Part shown: in pieces, positions 1 to 6,747 of the stretch
Numbering within the stretch: position 1 is the first letter of the stretch
Layout: each line of letters starts with the position of its first letter
Source: Chloroflexi bacterium RBG_16_57_11
Lineage (GTDB): Bacteria > Chloroflexota > Anaerolineae > Anaerolineales > UBA4823
Reading direction: 5' to 3'
Length of the DNA stretch: 8,025 bases
Assembly: GCA_001795165.1 (NCBI GenBank)
Contig: MGNS01000051.1
Location: forward strand, 12,994-21,018
The notes under the pieces: model-generated
Database searches by the model: none
Seen by the model: the letters and a program-made list of their open reading frames with translations, nothing else
What the model was told of the DNA's origin: nothing
Translations under genes and position numbers: made by a program

Positions 1-46
1 GCCGGGCGAGCCGTTAGGTGGGAATCTATAAGGTGGCAAGCTCCCC

Positions 47-1708
47 TTATCTCTTGCGGGGCAATAATGCCAATAACTTACCATACAATCCGGCCATCGC
101 CGTCTGGATCACCTCGGACGGAACGCCAAACTGGAGGATGAGGCTCTCGAGGGCCAAAGTGTCCTCCTGGCTAGCCATTTTGCGCTGACGAAATGTGAAC
201 TGACTACGGAATTGCAGCAACAAGGCGTATTCGATTTCAGTAAACTTCGCTTTGCGGACCAACTTCTCAAATCCTGCTGGATCGGTAACCAACTCTGACG
301 GAAGCAATAAAAGCTCGATGGCCTGCCGCACCGAGGTGAAATCGGCGAGATCAGCGGCAGTTTCGGTCACTCCTGGCTCGGGCTGCTCCTTATCGTCCGG
401 TGCCTTAATCGGTGGAGCTGGCGGTGGAACGGCGGACGTCGGAGGCGGGGGTGTTGGCCCAGTGGGCGGCGGAGGCGCGGCTTCAAGCTCTCTAACGACC
501 CTGGACGGCTCCTCCGGTGGCGCCTCCCAGATCAACCAGGCGCTCGCGCCCCATAAAAGACCGGCGATCTGGAAGGATAATGATCCCGACGGGATCAGGT
601 CAGGCCGTCCGGCGGTTGCTTCGACCAGGATGTTCCAGCTCTGGCGCAGCATTGGGGGGGCAGTGATGGGGGGCATCTCGATCGTCAGACCGCGTCGCCG
701 GGCGATCTCAAGAGCCAGCGCATCGATATCTGGATGGCGGAAGCCGCTCAAGATTAGCCCGCGCAGCCGCTCAAGCACGCTGCTGGCAAAATCAAGGTCG
801 GACTCCGGCTGCCTTAGCAGCAGGTGCAGCCCCAGGATGCCCAACAGCGGATCCTCCCATTTCCCCCACAGCATGGCGTGCAGATCCCTGGAGTGGATGC
901 CGCGGTAGCCCTGAGCCAGGGCCTGGCGCGCCAGCTCGATCAGCCGGAGGTCCTCACCGGCGATATCCGGCTGGACGTTTTTTTGCATGCTGACATACTC
1001 CCAGGGGTCAAAACCCTCGTGGGGCCTGGCCATTAAATGGGTTGCGTTGGGCAGATCGAGGATCGCCTTGCCGGCGACCTCACTTTCACCGCCCTGGCGG
1101 AGCAAAAAAACCTGGCTCTGCCAGGATGGACCGGCCGGCACGATCATCTCGACAGCCTTGCCCTTACGCAGCATGAGCCGCAGGCGGTAGAAGCCAGGAT
1201 CAACGGCGATGTTGAGCCCGCCCCAGCGGGCTTCTGAGCTGCCCCGGCTGGCCTCGATGACTTCGTCAAACTGAACAATAAGCTCGCCATCCAGGGCGTG
1301 CAGGCTCAGCCCTTTAGCAGGATGCGTAGCCCCACCGGGGTCAACATCGCGGACGAACACAAACACCTGGCTGCCGTCACCGCGCTTCAGTGGTTGGGCA
1401 CGGCTCAGGCGCTGCGCGTTATGCTGGTGATATTCGTGCGAGGTGGAGGTATATTCGATCGGCGCGGCGGAGGAAAAAGGCAAGTCTGGTGGATCGGTTA
1501 ACGTCACCGGCTGGTCGGGCCGCAGGGCGATATTGCGCTCCTCTGTGGCGTCGGCGGCTTTGTACTGGATGGTGTAATAGCCCGTGGGGAGATCCTCCTC
1601 GATGCGACCATAACCCCTGGCCTGGACACGATATTCCGCGTCCAGCACCTCAATGCGGACCGCCGGGTGACCGGCGTCCACGACCAGATGGGTTTTCAGC
1701 TCGCTCAC
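47..1708 (-). CDS. Caspase-operon partner: N-terminal beta modules, helical core, Pro-rich linker, C-terminal helical domain (unknown function)
   Basis: The 553-aa product is not one I can name. Two beta-strand-rich modules come first (about residues 2-72 and 114-203), with turn motifs LPTGYY and VDPGFY like those of small Ig-like or carboxypeptidase-regulatory folds. A helical region follows (about 250-365) with a conserved-looking core, AMLWGKWEDPLLGILGLHLL, at 279-298. A hydrophobic tryptophan-rich stretch (377-394) precedes a proline-rich linker (about 411-445) and a helical C-terminal domain (about 458-553) ending in basic residues. No catalytic motif is visible. The frame stays open to 1831, but GTG at 1708-1706 is preferred because GGAGGAGG lies 7 nt upstream and the start overlaps the protease stop by 4 nt (GTGA). 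Translational coupling implies a stoichiometric partner of the caspase-like protease, perhaps a scaffold, regulator or substrate; that role is inferred. The gene is certain, the function is not. Confidence 0.85.
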   Translation of the reverse strand: MSELKTHLVVDAGHPAVRIEVLDAEYRVQARGYGRIEEDLPTGYYTIQYKAADATEERNIALRPDQPVTLTDPPDLPFSSAAPIEYTSTSHEYHQHNAQRLSRAQPLKRGDGSQVFVFVRDVDPGGATHPAKGLSLHALDGELIVQFDEVIEASRGSSEARWGGLNIAVDPGFYRLRLMLRKGKAVEMIVPAGPSWQSQVFLLRQGGESEVAGKAILDLPNATHLMARPHEGFDPWEYVSMQKNVQPDIAGEDLRLIELARQALAQGYRGIHSRDLHAMLWGKWEDPLLGILGLHLLLRQPESDLDFASSVLERLRGLILSGFRHPDIDALALEIARRRGLTIEMPPITAPPMLRQSWNILVEATAGRPDLIPSGSLSFQIAGLLWGASAWLIWEAPPEEPSRVVRELEAAPPPPTGPTPPPPTSAVPPPAPPIKAPDDKEQPEPGVTETAADLADFTSVRQAIELLLLPSELVTDPAGFEKLVRKAKFTEIEYALLLQFRSQFTFRQRKMASQEDTLALESLILQFGVPSEVIQTAMAGLYGKLLALLPRKR

Positions 1709-2724
1709 AACTGCACCTCCTCCGGGATCGCTGCGTAAACATTGAAGCGCTTTGCTCCACCCCCGGGGATGCGTAGCTCGTATGCGCTGGGCTCCAGGGG
1801 GCCTGACCAGTCGTTGCCGTCGAAGCTCCAATCCGCCAGCACGACCTGCTGTGAGGTATCGGAACCGGGCGGGAAGAACTCGATGACTGGTGTAGCGGCG
1901 GGATGACCTTTTATATTAACCAGCGTGCGAGGTGGGCTGGCGGCCTCATTGAATAAAATCCTGGCAAGCTCATCATCCGGTTGAATGACAGGCTCCTGGG
2001 CTTTCTTCTCATCCTTGAGCAGCCGGGCCAGGCAGCGCTTGACCGATTGTTTGAGTAGCGTACCGCTCATCTGACCCGCGCTGAGGACATCCAGCAGAGC
2101 GTGTGTAAAGACGCCCTGGACGGTATCATCGGGGGGCAGCGGGATTTCGCGCGCTTTGCTCGCCCAGGAAGTTGCGTACGCTTCCACCAGGACGCAGGTT
2201 TTTGCCACATCCACCGGGTCGATGAAATCAAAGTGATTGGGGATGACGTTCTTTTCGAAATCCCGGCAGCAATCCATGATCAGCACCACTTGCTTGAAAT
2301 AGGCAGAGCTGCGCATGCCCTCAGCCAGGATATTCCCCGGAATATGCAACAGAGGCGTCGGCATGATGGCATTCGCCATCAGAAGGGCAGCATTGCGGAT
2401 GGATTCCTGGCCGGTCGGGGAGATACCGTGGCCTGAGAAGTACAGGTACAGGCGGCGTCCAAACGGGCGTTGCGGCAGAAAGGAAAGCAGCTGATCTTCG
2501 ATAAACGCCCGAAGCTGGGATTCGGTCGGCTTTAACGCGCCGCTGGAAACGCTGGCATCCTGGATAAATTCTCCGATGTGAGCCTGCGGCACCGCGCCGC
2601 CTTCCGGTTTGAGCAGCCAGCCCTTAAATTTCCTGGCATCGTCGACTGCGCCTTGCAACGGGCTGGCGCCTACGACCTTGGGATACTGGTTGATCCCGAT
2701 AACAATCGCCCAATCATCGTCCAT
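1705..2724 (-). CDS. Caspase-like cysteine protease (peptidase C14 family) with C-terminal beta module
   Basis: This 339-aa protein belongs to the bacterial caspase/metacaspase-like (C14) peptidases. Residues 1-260 form the protease domain. They open with a strand and turn, WAIVIGINQYP (5-15). The catalytic histidine is in YFSGHG (His99) and the nucleophile in LIMDCCRDF, where Cys153 aligns with the cysteine of D-x-C-R. Asp151 two residues before the cysteine is the metacaspase arrangement, and in characterised metacaspases that Asp helps bind Arg/Lys at P1, so cleavage after basic residues is predicted. There is no N-terminal prodomain, signal peptide or membrane segment, so it is probably cytosolic. 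Residues 263-339 form a beta-rich module with LEPSAYELRI, resembling modules in the next gene. ATG at 2724 is preferred over TTG at 2727 because GGAGGG sits 5 nt upstream; the start overlaps the hydrolase stop as TGATG. The physiological substrate is unknown. Confidence 0.92.
   Translation of the reverse strand: MDDDWAIVIGINQYPKVVGASPLQGAVDDARKFKGWLLKPEGGAVPQAHIGEFIQDASVSSGALKPTESQLRAFIEDQLLSFLPQRPFGRRLYLYFSGHGISPTGQESIRNAALLMANAIMPTPLLHIPGNILAEGMRSSAYFKQVVLIMDCCRDFEKNVIPNHFDFIDPVDVAKTCVLVEAYATSWASKAREIPLPPDDTVQGVFTHALLDVLSAGQMSGTLLKQSVKRCLARLLKDEKKAQEPVIQPDDELARILFNEAASPPRTLVNIKGHPAATPVIEFFPPGSDTSQQVVLADWSFDGNDWSGPLEPSAYELRIPGGGAKRFNVYAAIPEEVQL
1716..1723 (-). promoter_or_regulatory. Ribosome binding site fixing the GTG start of the third operon gene
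   Basis: GGAGGAGG on the minus strand lies within the last codons of the protease gene, 7 nt before GTG at 1708-1706. It supports the internal GTG start over the longer open frame, and it fits translational coupling to the gene upstream. Confidence 0.75.
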
Positions 2725-4154
2725 CAAAACCCTCCATGGCTGATCAGAAAAGCCAGACTTTCGAGCGTCTTCTCCTCATTGTCGAAGCTGCCGTGAGAGT
2801 GAGACAGCGTGTTCAGGCCGGAGCCAGCCGCGCTGTCTGACCAGATCCAGGGATGAGCAAAGGCAGCCGTTTCGTTCAGAACACGCTTAATCTCGGGGAA
2901 TTGGCCGGGGTCGAAGGAGGTCGATGCGCCGTGGTAGCGCTGCATCCCGACCAGGGGCAGATCGACCTTCTCCTCGAACAAGCCGGAGACGCAATACAAT
3001 AACGAATACAGGTAGACCGGAGGCAGGATGGCATCGCGCATTTCAAGCTCGTCCGCCATCCCAAAGGAGCGAAATGCAGCAATCCGGTCCCCCGCCTCCT
3101 TGAAAGTCTTGTCCAGAAGGTTAAAGCTACACCCGGGAGCCAGGAAAACTACCTCGAAGCGGATCTCCTGGGGCAGCGTTTCGGCTGCTTTTTTGAGCAG
3201 ATTACAGATGTAGATCGAGCCGGCGCTATGACCGATGAGGAGAATGCGAGGTTTGTGTCCCGTCTGCCAGAGTCGACTGATCTCCTCCAGCAGCGCCACC
3301 CCGCCGTGGGTATCGCTGTTCCCGATAAAGGTGTCTTCGGTGTCTTTCTTGATGTGCTTCCAAAGCAAGCCGCCGATCAAATCCCCTTTGAGCTCGCGGG
3401 CGACCTCTTCAACCACGGTGGCATAAATGCCATGATCGCGACGGCCGGCGAAGCGCTTGACCACACGGGCCAGGACATGCACCCCGGCAGCGACAAGCGT
3501 GGTGGTGCTGACCAGCCCCTTCTCACCAGGCGCAGCCACCTGAGCCTCCGCCAGCTCAGCTTCCAGGACGGGGTTCAGCTCGGGAGCATCCGAACGACTA
3601 ATCTCAGAGGCAGCGCTGATAAAGGCTGCATCGGTGCTCAACAAAGCTTCAAATTGAGCCTGCTCGGTTGGGGTCAGCTCTCCATCCAGATCCTTTGCAT
3701 CGTCATCACGCTCTGCGTAGGGCACTTCCCCGGCCGCCTGTTTTGTCTCGATCACATCACGCACTTCCAGGCTGGACGGAAGCTCGACTTCGAGGCCTTT
3801 TTCGCCTGGCGCCTGGTCAAGCTTCCCCAGGACAAACTGCATTACCTTCTCGACCAGCAGCGAAAACACGTCTTCGCCGATCATTTCGCGCCAGTTGTTC
3901 TTGACCGTCTCGATCAACCCGCTTTGCCAGAGGACAAAAAATGGATAACCTCCCGCCCCTTGGTAAAAGGGCAGAAGCCTATCGGCGATCTCTTCACCGC
4001 TTTTCTCACTGACCAGGCCTCCGTGAAAATGGATCACCAGCTTATCCTGGTTCGGCGAAGAGGCGAGCTGATCAAAGGCAGCGGTGAGCTGTCCTCGGCT
4101 GGTTCCGCTGAATCGCCCGCTTGACAGGATCATCTTGTGCTTTGAGCTAAGCAT
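2724..4154 (-). CDS. Alpha/beta-hydrolase-fold serine hydrolase, first gene of caspase operon
   Basis: This 476-aa protein has the hallmarks of a lipase/esterase-type alpha/beta hydrolase. An early strand, LVIHFHGGL (39-47), resembles the oxyanion-side strand. The nucleophile elbow is RILLIGHSAGS (303-313), with Ser310 as nucleophile. SHSHGSFD (451-458) near the C-terminus could supply the catalytic His (His454 is my best guess). The acid residue cannot be assigned. A long acidic, alanine-rich insertion lies between the first strand and the elbow (about 115-214), bounded by two copies of APGEKGL. No signal peptide is visible, so it is probably cytosolic. The frame opens at 4181, but ATG 4154 has AAAGGAGG 6 nt upstream and is chosen. 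It leads the three-gene unit and its stop overlaps the protease start. Possible substrates are lipids, esters or peptides; the sequence does not decide. Confidence 0.88.
   Translation of the reverse strand: MLSSKHKMILSSGRFSGTSRGQLTAAFDQLASSPNQDKLVIHFHGGLVSEKSGEEIADRLLPFYQGAGGYPFFVLWQSGLIETVKNNWREMIGEDVFSLLVEKVMQFVLGKLDQAPGEKGLEVELPSSLEVRDVIETKQAAGEVPYAERDDDAKDLDGELTPTEQAQFEALLSTDAAFISAASEISRSDAPELNPVLEAELAEAQVAAPGEKGLVSTTTLVAAGVHVLARVVKRFAGRRDHGIYATVVEEVARELKGDLIGGLLWKHIKKDTEDTFIGNSDTHGGVALLEEISRLWQTGHKPRILLIGHSAGSIYICNLLKKAAETLPQEIRFEVVFLAPGCSFNLLDKTFKEAGDRIAAFRSFGMADELEMRDAILPPVYLYSLLYCVSGLFEEKVDLPLVGMQRYHGASTSFDPGQFPEIKRVLNETAAFAHPWIWSDSAAGSGLNTLSHSHGSFDNEEKTLESLAFLISHGGF
2730..2735 (-). 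promoter_or_regulatory. Ribosome binding site of the caspase-like gene
   Basis: GGAGGG on the minus strand, inside the last codons of the hydrolase gene, lies 5 nt before ATG 2724-2722. Spacing to the in-frame TTG one codon earlier is only 2 nt, so the ATG is the likelier start. Confidence 0.7.
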
Positions 4155-4160
4155 GGTTTT

Positions 4161-4168
4161 CCTCCTTT
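4161..4168 (-). promoter_or_regulatory. Strong ribosome binding site of the hydrolase gene
   Basis: AAAGGAGG on the minus strand lies 6 nt before ATG 4154-4152, close to the ideal anti-16S sequence and spacing. It rules against the longer frame starting at 4181. Confidence 0.85.
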
Positions 4169-4208
4169 GGGGTGAGAACATATTCCGGAGATGATTAAAC
4201 CTGGCTCC

Positions 4209-5513
4209 CTACGGGTCCGGCACAGATAGAGCTGGGCGCAGGACAGCGCCTGATTCGTTGAGCGGGCTAAACCCTGGCAGTGGCAATGGGATCAAAGCGG
4301 CACGATCGCCAACTGCCGCAACAGGGACGATGTACAGGCGCAAATCGCCATCAGGCTGCTCTGCCTGGTAGCCGAGCAGCAAGTGGGAACCATCCGGGCT
4401 GAAGCTTGGATCGCGGTAACAACAATCCGTGATTAGCAAAACCGGGCCGGTTAATTTCCACGAGTTTATGTCATACGAGAATAAGCCTCCCAGACCCGAC
4501 TCCCGGTCTGTTTTCGCAACGAAAAAGAATAAATCATCTCCATCCCAGCCAAAGCTGGAGAGAGCCGGGAAGCGCCGATACTCGTCAGGCAATAGATGCC
4601 AGGCGGGGAAGTAGCTCAGCGCGCGCGGCACGGTCTGACAGTCATCGTACGACAGGACCCTGACGATAGACACATCGCCCACCTGCCGGTCGGCGCTGTG
4701 GGTCACAAAAGCCAGTCGCCGGCCATCGTCTGACCAGCGGGTGAACTTCGCCACGATCCGGTGGTCCGGATCTTTCTCCAGGGGGTCAAAGAATTCGCAG
4801 ACCGCGTTCTCGGTCAGGTCTGAATGACTGGTGAGGGCATTGAGCAAAGCCAGATCGTTGGGTAAAACGTACAGCCAGTTGTCGATGCTCAGGGCAACTA
4901 TCATCCCATCCGGCGAGACTTCATAGGCTCTGAAATACTGTGCAAAGGGTAAACAAACCAGCCTTTCTGCCGTGCGATCCTCAAGGTGTAGGCGATAGTA
5001 ACATCGATCATCGGCGATATACGTCACCGCCTGGCCATCCGTAGACCATTGCAGGTTGGCTTTGCCCCGGCCGTCGTAGGTTAAGCGGGTCAACTCACTC
5101 CCATCCAGGTTCGCCACCCAGATGTCATGCGCATACAGATAAGCAATCTTATCGGCGCCGCCTACGATGGGAGGCGGCCACGTCTCAGCATGAGATGTCG
5201 AAGTTGGTGGTGGGACGCGTGGATTATCGGGGGTCGTAATGGTGAGTGGATGAACCGGATCAGGCGTCGAGGTGGATCGGCTCAGCGCCTCGGTTGGCCG
5301 TCCAACGGCCTCCTGGTTGACCGCCGGACCGGAGCCGTTGGTTTGAAACTGGTTAATCTCTGCTCCGCGTTCTTCGGTCGGAGCCCCGAAGCGGGTCGGA
5401 AGACAACCGGTGATAGCGATCATAGCGATAACAATGCAGATCGAAATCCAGACCCGTCGTGCTGCAGGCTTCGCCGGGTCGACCTCAGTCTTACCGGTTC
5501 CGATAAAAAGCAT
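4209..5513 (-). CDS. Lipoprotein with PD40/TolB-like beta-propeller
   Basis: The 434-aa product starts with a basic n-region (PAARR, 16-20), a hydrophobic core (about 21-35) and a lipobox-like ITGC, so Cys37 is the likely lipidated residue and the protein is exported and membrane-anchored. A Ser/Thr/Pro-rich spacer (about 38-116) leads to a propeller. It shows repeated PD40-type blades: DIWVANLDGSELTRLT (130-145), LQWSTDGQAVTY (154-165), YEVSPDGMIVAL (197-208), TRWSDDGRRLAFV (258-270) and PSFSPDGSHLLL (369-380). Such propellers bind proteins or ligands and usually have no catalysis. ATG 5513 is chosen because the hydrophobic signal follows it at normal distance; the frame also allows GTG at 5588, which would add 25 residues lacking signal-peptide character. 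Its stop lies 54 nt before the hydrolase start with no clear terminator between, so co-transcription with the caspase unit is possible. Ligand unknown. Confidence 0.85.
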   Translation of the reverse strand: MLFIGTGKTEVDPAKPAARRVWISICIVIAMIAITGCLPTRFGAPTEERGAEINQFQTNGSGPAVNQEAVGRPTEALSRSTSTPDPVHPLTITTPDNPRVPPPTSTSHAETWPPPIVGGADKIAYLYAHDIWVANLDGSELTRLTYDGRGKANLQWSTDGQAVTYIADDRCYYRLHLEDRTAERLVCLPFAQYFRAYEVSPDGMIVALSIDNWLYVLPNDLALLNALTSHSDLTENAVCEFFDPLEKDPDHRIVAKFTRWSDDGRRLAFVTHSADRQVGDVSIVRVLSYDDCQTVPRALSYFPAWHLLPDEYRRFPALSSFGWDGDDLFFFVAKTDRESGLGGLFSYDINSWKLTGPVLLITDCCYRDPSFSPDGSHLLLGYQAEQPDGDLRLYIVPVAAVGDRAALIPLPLPGFSPLNESGAVLRPALSVPDP

Positions 5514-5522
5514 TATGCAGGT

Positions 5523-5528
5523 ATTATA
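5523..5528 (-). promoter_or_regulatory. Candidate -10 element (TATAAT) for the lipoprotein transcript
   Basis: A perfect TATAAT on the minus strand ends 9 nt before the preferred ATG at 5513. A start site about 7 nt downstream would give a nearly leaderless mRNA, which agrees with the absence of a Shine-Dalgarno sequence before that ATG. No convincing -35 is present; TGGACA (5550-5555) is 21 nt away, too far for a standard spacer. The call rests on the -10 alone. Confidence 0.35.
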
Positions 5529-5630
5529 TACGATTTTCCTGATTGTTTTTGTCCACTGCGTGTGACAGTCTCTCCCTCCTACAACCACCTGGCACCTGTC
5601 TGGTTCAGGTTTTTTTTCCGTACGTCCGAA

Positions 5631-6170
5631 TTAGAAAACGAACGGGATAAACATCCTGGTCCTGTGCATGTACTCGGCGTATTCCGGCCCAAAACGGGCC
5701 AGGTTTTCGCCCTCCTCCACCCTGGCGGTAGCGTAGAGAAAAATCGCCGCGGCCGTGAACAAGGTCACAGTGAGCGGTGTGACATGCTTGAGCCAGGCGC
5801 CACCTGCCAGACACAGCAGCGAGGCGTACAGCGGGTGGCGGATGTAGCGGTAAGCGCCCTCCGTGACAAGGCGGGTGGTGTTTTCAAAACCGCCCTGCGG
5901 CTGACCTACCCGGCGTAGCAGTTGAAAGCCATGCACGGCCACGAAGATCGACCCCAACAGCAGCACCCAGGCCAGCAAGTGCATCGGGCTGAATGGGTCG
6001 GCAAACCACCAGCGCAGGTTGACCAGGATCAACGCCAGGATGGCCTCCCAGGCGAAGAAACGGTAGAAGCCATGCGCCCGACGCGTACGAAGCGCGGGCC
6101 AGGAGACGATAACCAATTGCAAGGAGAAGGCCAGAAAAAGGACTAAGTTAAGACTTGAATAAATCGGCAT
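5631..6170 (-). CDS. Isoprenylcysteine carboxyl methyltransferase (ICMT)-family integral membrane methyltransferase
   Basis: This 179-aa protein has about four to five membrane helices (roughly 5-23, 38-56, 63-84, 114-128 and 130-148). It carries the family signature: TEGAYRYIRHPLYAS (103-117), with the Arg-His-Pro that helps bind S-adenosylmethionine, and downstream EEGENLARFGPEYAEY (152-167), with acidic residues typical of the ICMT/PEMT-like superfamily. Length fits bacterial members. These enzymes methylate small molecules or lipids at the membrane; bacterial substrates are mostly unknown and prenylated-protein methylation should not be assumed. The ATG at 6170 overlaps the end of the toxin gene by 23 nt in another frame and lacks a clear Shine-Dalgarno, so it may depend on readthrough translation or transcription from the toxin-antitoxin operon. 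Family confident, start moderately so. Confidence 0.85.
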   Translation of the reverse strand: MPIYSSLNLVLFLAFSLQLVIVSWPALRTRRAHGFYRFFAWEAILALILVNLRWWFADPFSPMHLLAWVLLLGSIFVAVHGFQLLRRVGQPQGGFENTTRLVTEGAYRYIRHPLYASLLCLAGGAWLKHVTPLTVTLFTAAAIFLYATARVEEGENLARFGPEYAEYMHRTRMFIPFVF

Positions 6171-6420
6171 GTGAGCCAGTTCGTATTAAAATCAATTCGT
6201 TTTCAGTACGCTCATAAATCAGCAACCAGTCAGGCTCAATATGGCATTCACGCGTGCCTTTATACTGACCAACTAACAGGTGGTCTGAGTAGCGCTGTGC
6301 CAGTTCTTCCCCCCGCGCCAAAACCAGAAATATATCTTTCAGCTTACCCAGGTCTTTACTCCGCTTTTCCAGCCGCTTGACATCTCGCTTGAATTGCGAG
6401 GTGCGTAATATTAGCCTCAT
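6148..6420 (-). CDS. yafQ: YafQ-type mRNA interferase toxin (RelE superfamily)
   Basis: The 90-aa protein is a full-length member of the YafQ branch of RelE/ParE toxins, ribosome-dependent endoribonucleases that cut mRNA during translation. The signature runs throughout: F10 and the KRD repeat near the N-terminus, DHLLVGQYKG (46-55), ECHIEPDWLLIYE (58-70) and TGSHADLF (81-88). His47, His60, Asp64 and His84 match the catalytic residues of E. coli YafQ (His50, His63, Asp67, His87), so the toxin looks active. Its ATG overlaps the antitoxin stop by 4 nt (ATGA), the usual coupling that keeps antitoxin in excess. The 3' end overlaps the methyltransferase gene by 23 nt. Confidence 0.93.
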   Translation of the reverse strand: MRLILRTSQFKRDVKRLEKRSKDLGKLKDIFLVLARGEELAQRYSDHLLVGQYKGTRECHIEPDWLLIYERTENELILIRTGSHADLFKS

Positions 6421-6680
6421 TGAATGCCTAGGTCATCTATCAGATCGCTAACCGTATTAAAGCTCTTCAAATTTTGACGCGTCCTGGCATCCTCCAACGC
6501 TTTGGCTGTCACTTCGTTCGGAATTTTGACCGCGAAGGGCAGCCCTTGTTGAAGCTCCACTTGTTTCAGAAAGAGGGTGATTGCTTGGGCGGTAGTCAGG
6601 CCCAACTCATCAAAAATTCTATCTGTGCTTTGCTTCAAGTCTGGATCGATCCTGGCAGAAATGACTGCGGATTTTGGCAT
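6417..6680 (-). CDS. dinJ: DinJ/RelB-family antitoxin
   Basis: The 87-aa antitoxin has the DinJ/RelB layout. An N-terminal ribbon-helix-helix covers about 5-42: SAVISARIDPDLKQ forms the DNA-contacting strand and first helix, and GLTTAQAITLFLKQVE the second helix. LPFAVKIPNEVTAKALEDA (48-66) follows and is typical of the toxin-binding tail. It should neutralise the YafQ toxin encoded 4 nt overlapping downstream and repress the shared promoter. ATG 6680 is preferred to the in-frame start at 6719 because AGGAG lies 5 nt before it and the family begins here; the upstream start would also lie close to the -10 element. Conditional autoregulation is expected from the family and supported by the repeats in the promoter. 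Confidence 0.93.
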   Translation of the reverse strand: MPKSAVISARIDPDLKQSTDRIFDELGLTTAQAITLFLKQVELQQGLPFAVKIPNEVTAKALEDARTRQNLKSFNTVSDLIDDLGIQ

Positions 6681-6685
6681 TGGAT

Positions 6686-6690
6686 CTCCT
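6686..6690 (-). promoter_or_regulatory. Ribosome binding site of the antitoxin gene
   Basis: AGGAG on the minus strand lies 5 nt before ATG 6680-6678 and fixes the 87-residue antitoxin start. Confidence 0.7.
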
Positions 6691-6700
6691 ATCGATTCAT

Positions 6701-6747
6701 TTGTATCGCGTTTGTACACTCATTGTAACATAATCAGGGATCTTGTA
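6701..6747. repeat. Phased TTGTA repeats, putative antitoxin operator
   Basis: Four plus-strand copies of TTGTA start at 6701, 6712, 6723 and 6743, that is at intervals of 11, 11 and 20 bp, about one, one and two helical turns. They cover the -35, the -10 and the start region of the dinJ-yafQ promoter. Ribbon-helix-helix antitoxins bind short repeated half-sites in this way, so this is a plausible autoregulatory operator. The assignment is inferred from position and spacing. Confidence 0.5.

Noticed and set aside
1..46. Possible terminator after the caspase operon
   Set aside because: No hairpin with a T-run is visible in these bases, and the window ends before more can be seen.
252..908. 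Plus-strand open frame opposite the Pro-rich linker, giving a Gly/Ser-rich protein
   Set aside because: The glycine run is the complement of the proline codons of the minus-strand gene, and no ribosome binding site or known motif supports it.
3228..4124. Plus-strand open frame of 298 codons opposite the hydrolase gene
   Set aside because: Its product has no recognisable motif, while the minus strand here encodes a hydrolase with GHSAG and a strong ribosome binding site. It is a shadow frame of GC-rich coding DNA.
5594..5617. Plus-strand hairpin ACCTG-loop-CAGGT followed by eight T, terminator-like
   Set aside because: The stem is only 5 bp and no plus-strand gene ends here. In the direction of the real genes the A-run precedes the hairpin, so it cannot act as their terminator.
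5127..5918. Plus-strand open frame of 263 codons across the lipoprotein start and the methyltransferase
   Set aside because: It covers two well-supported minus-strand genes and their intergenic region, and its sequence is rich in Arg, Gly and Pro with no domain features.
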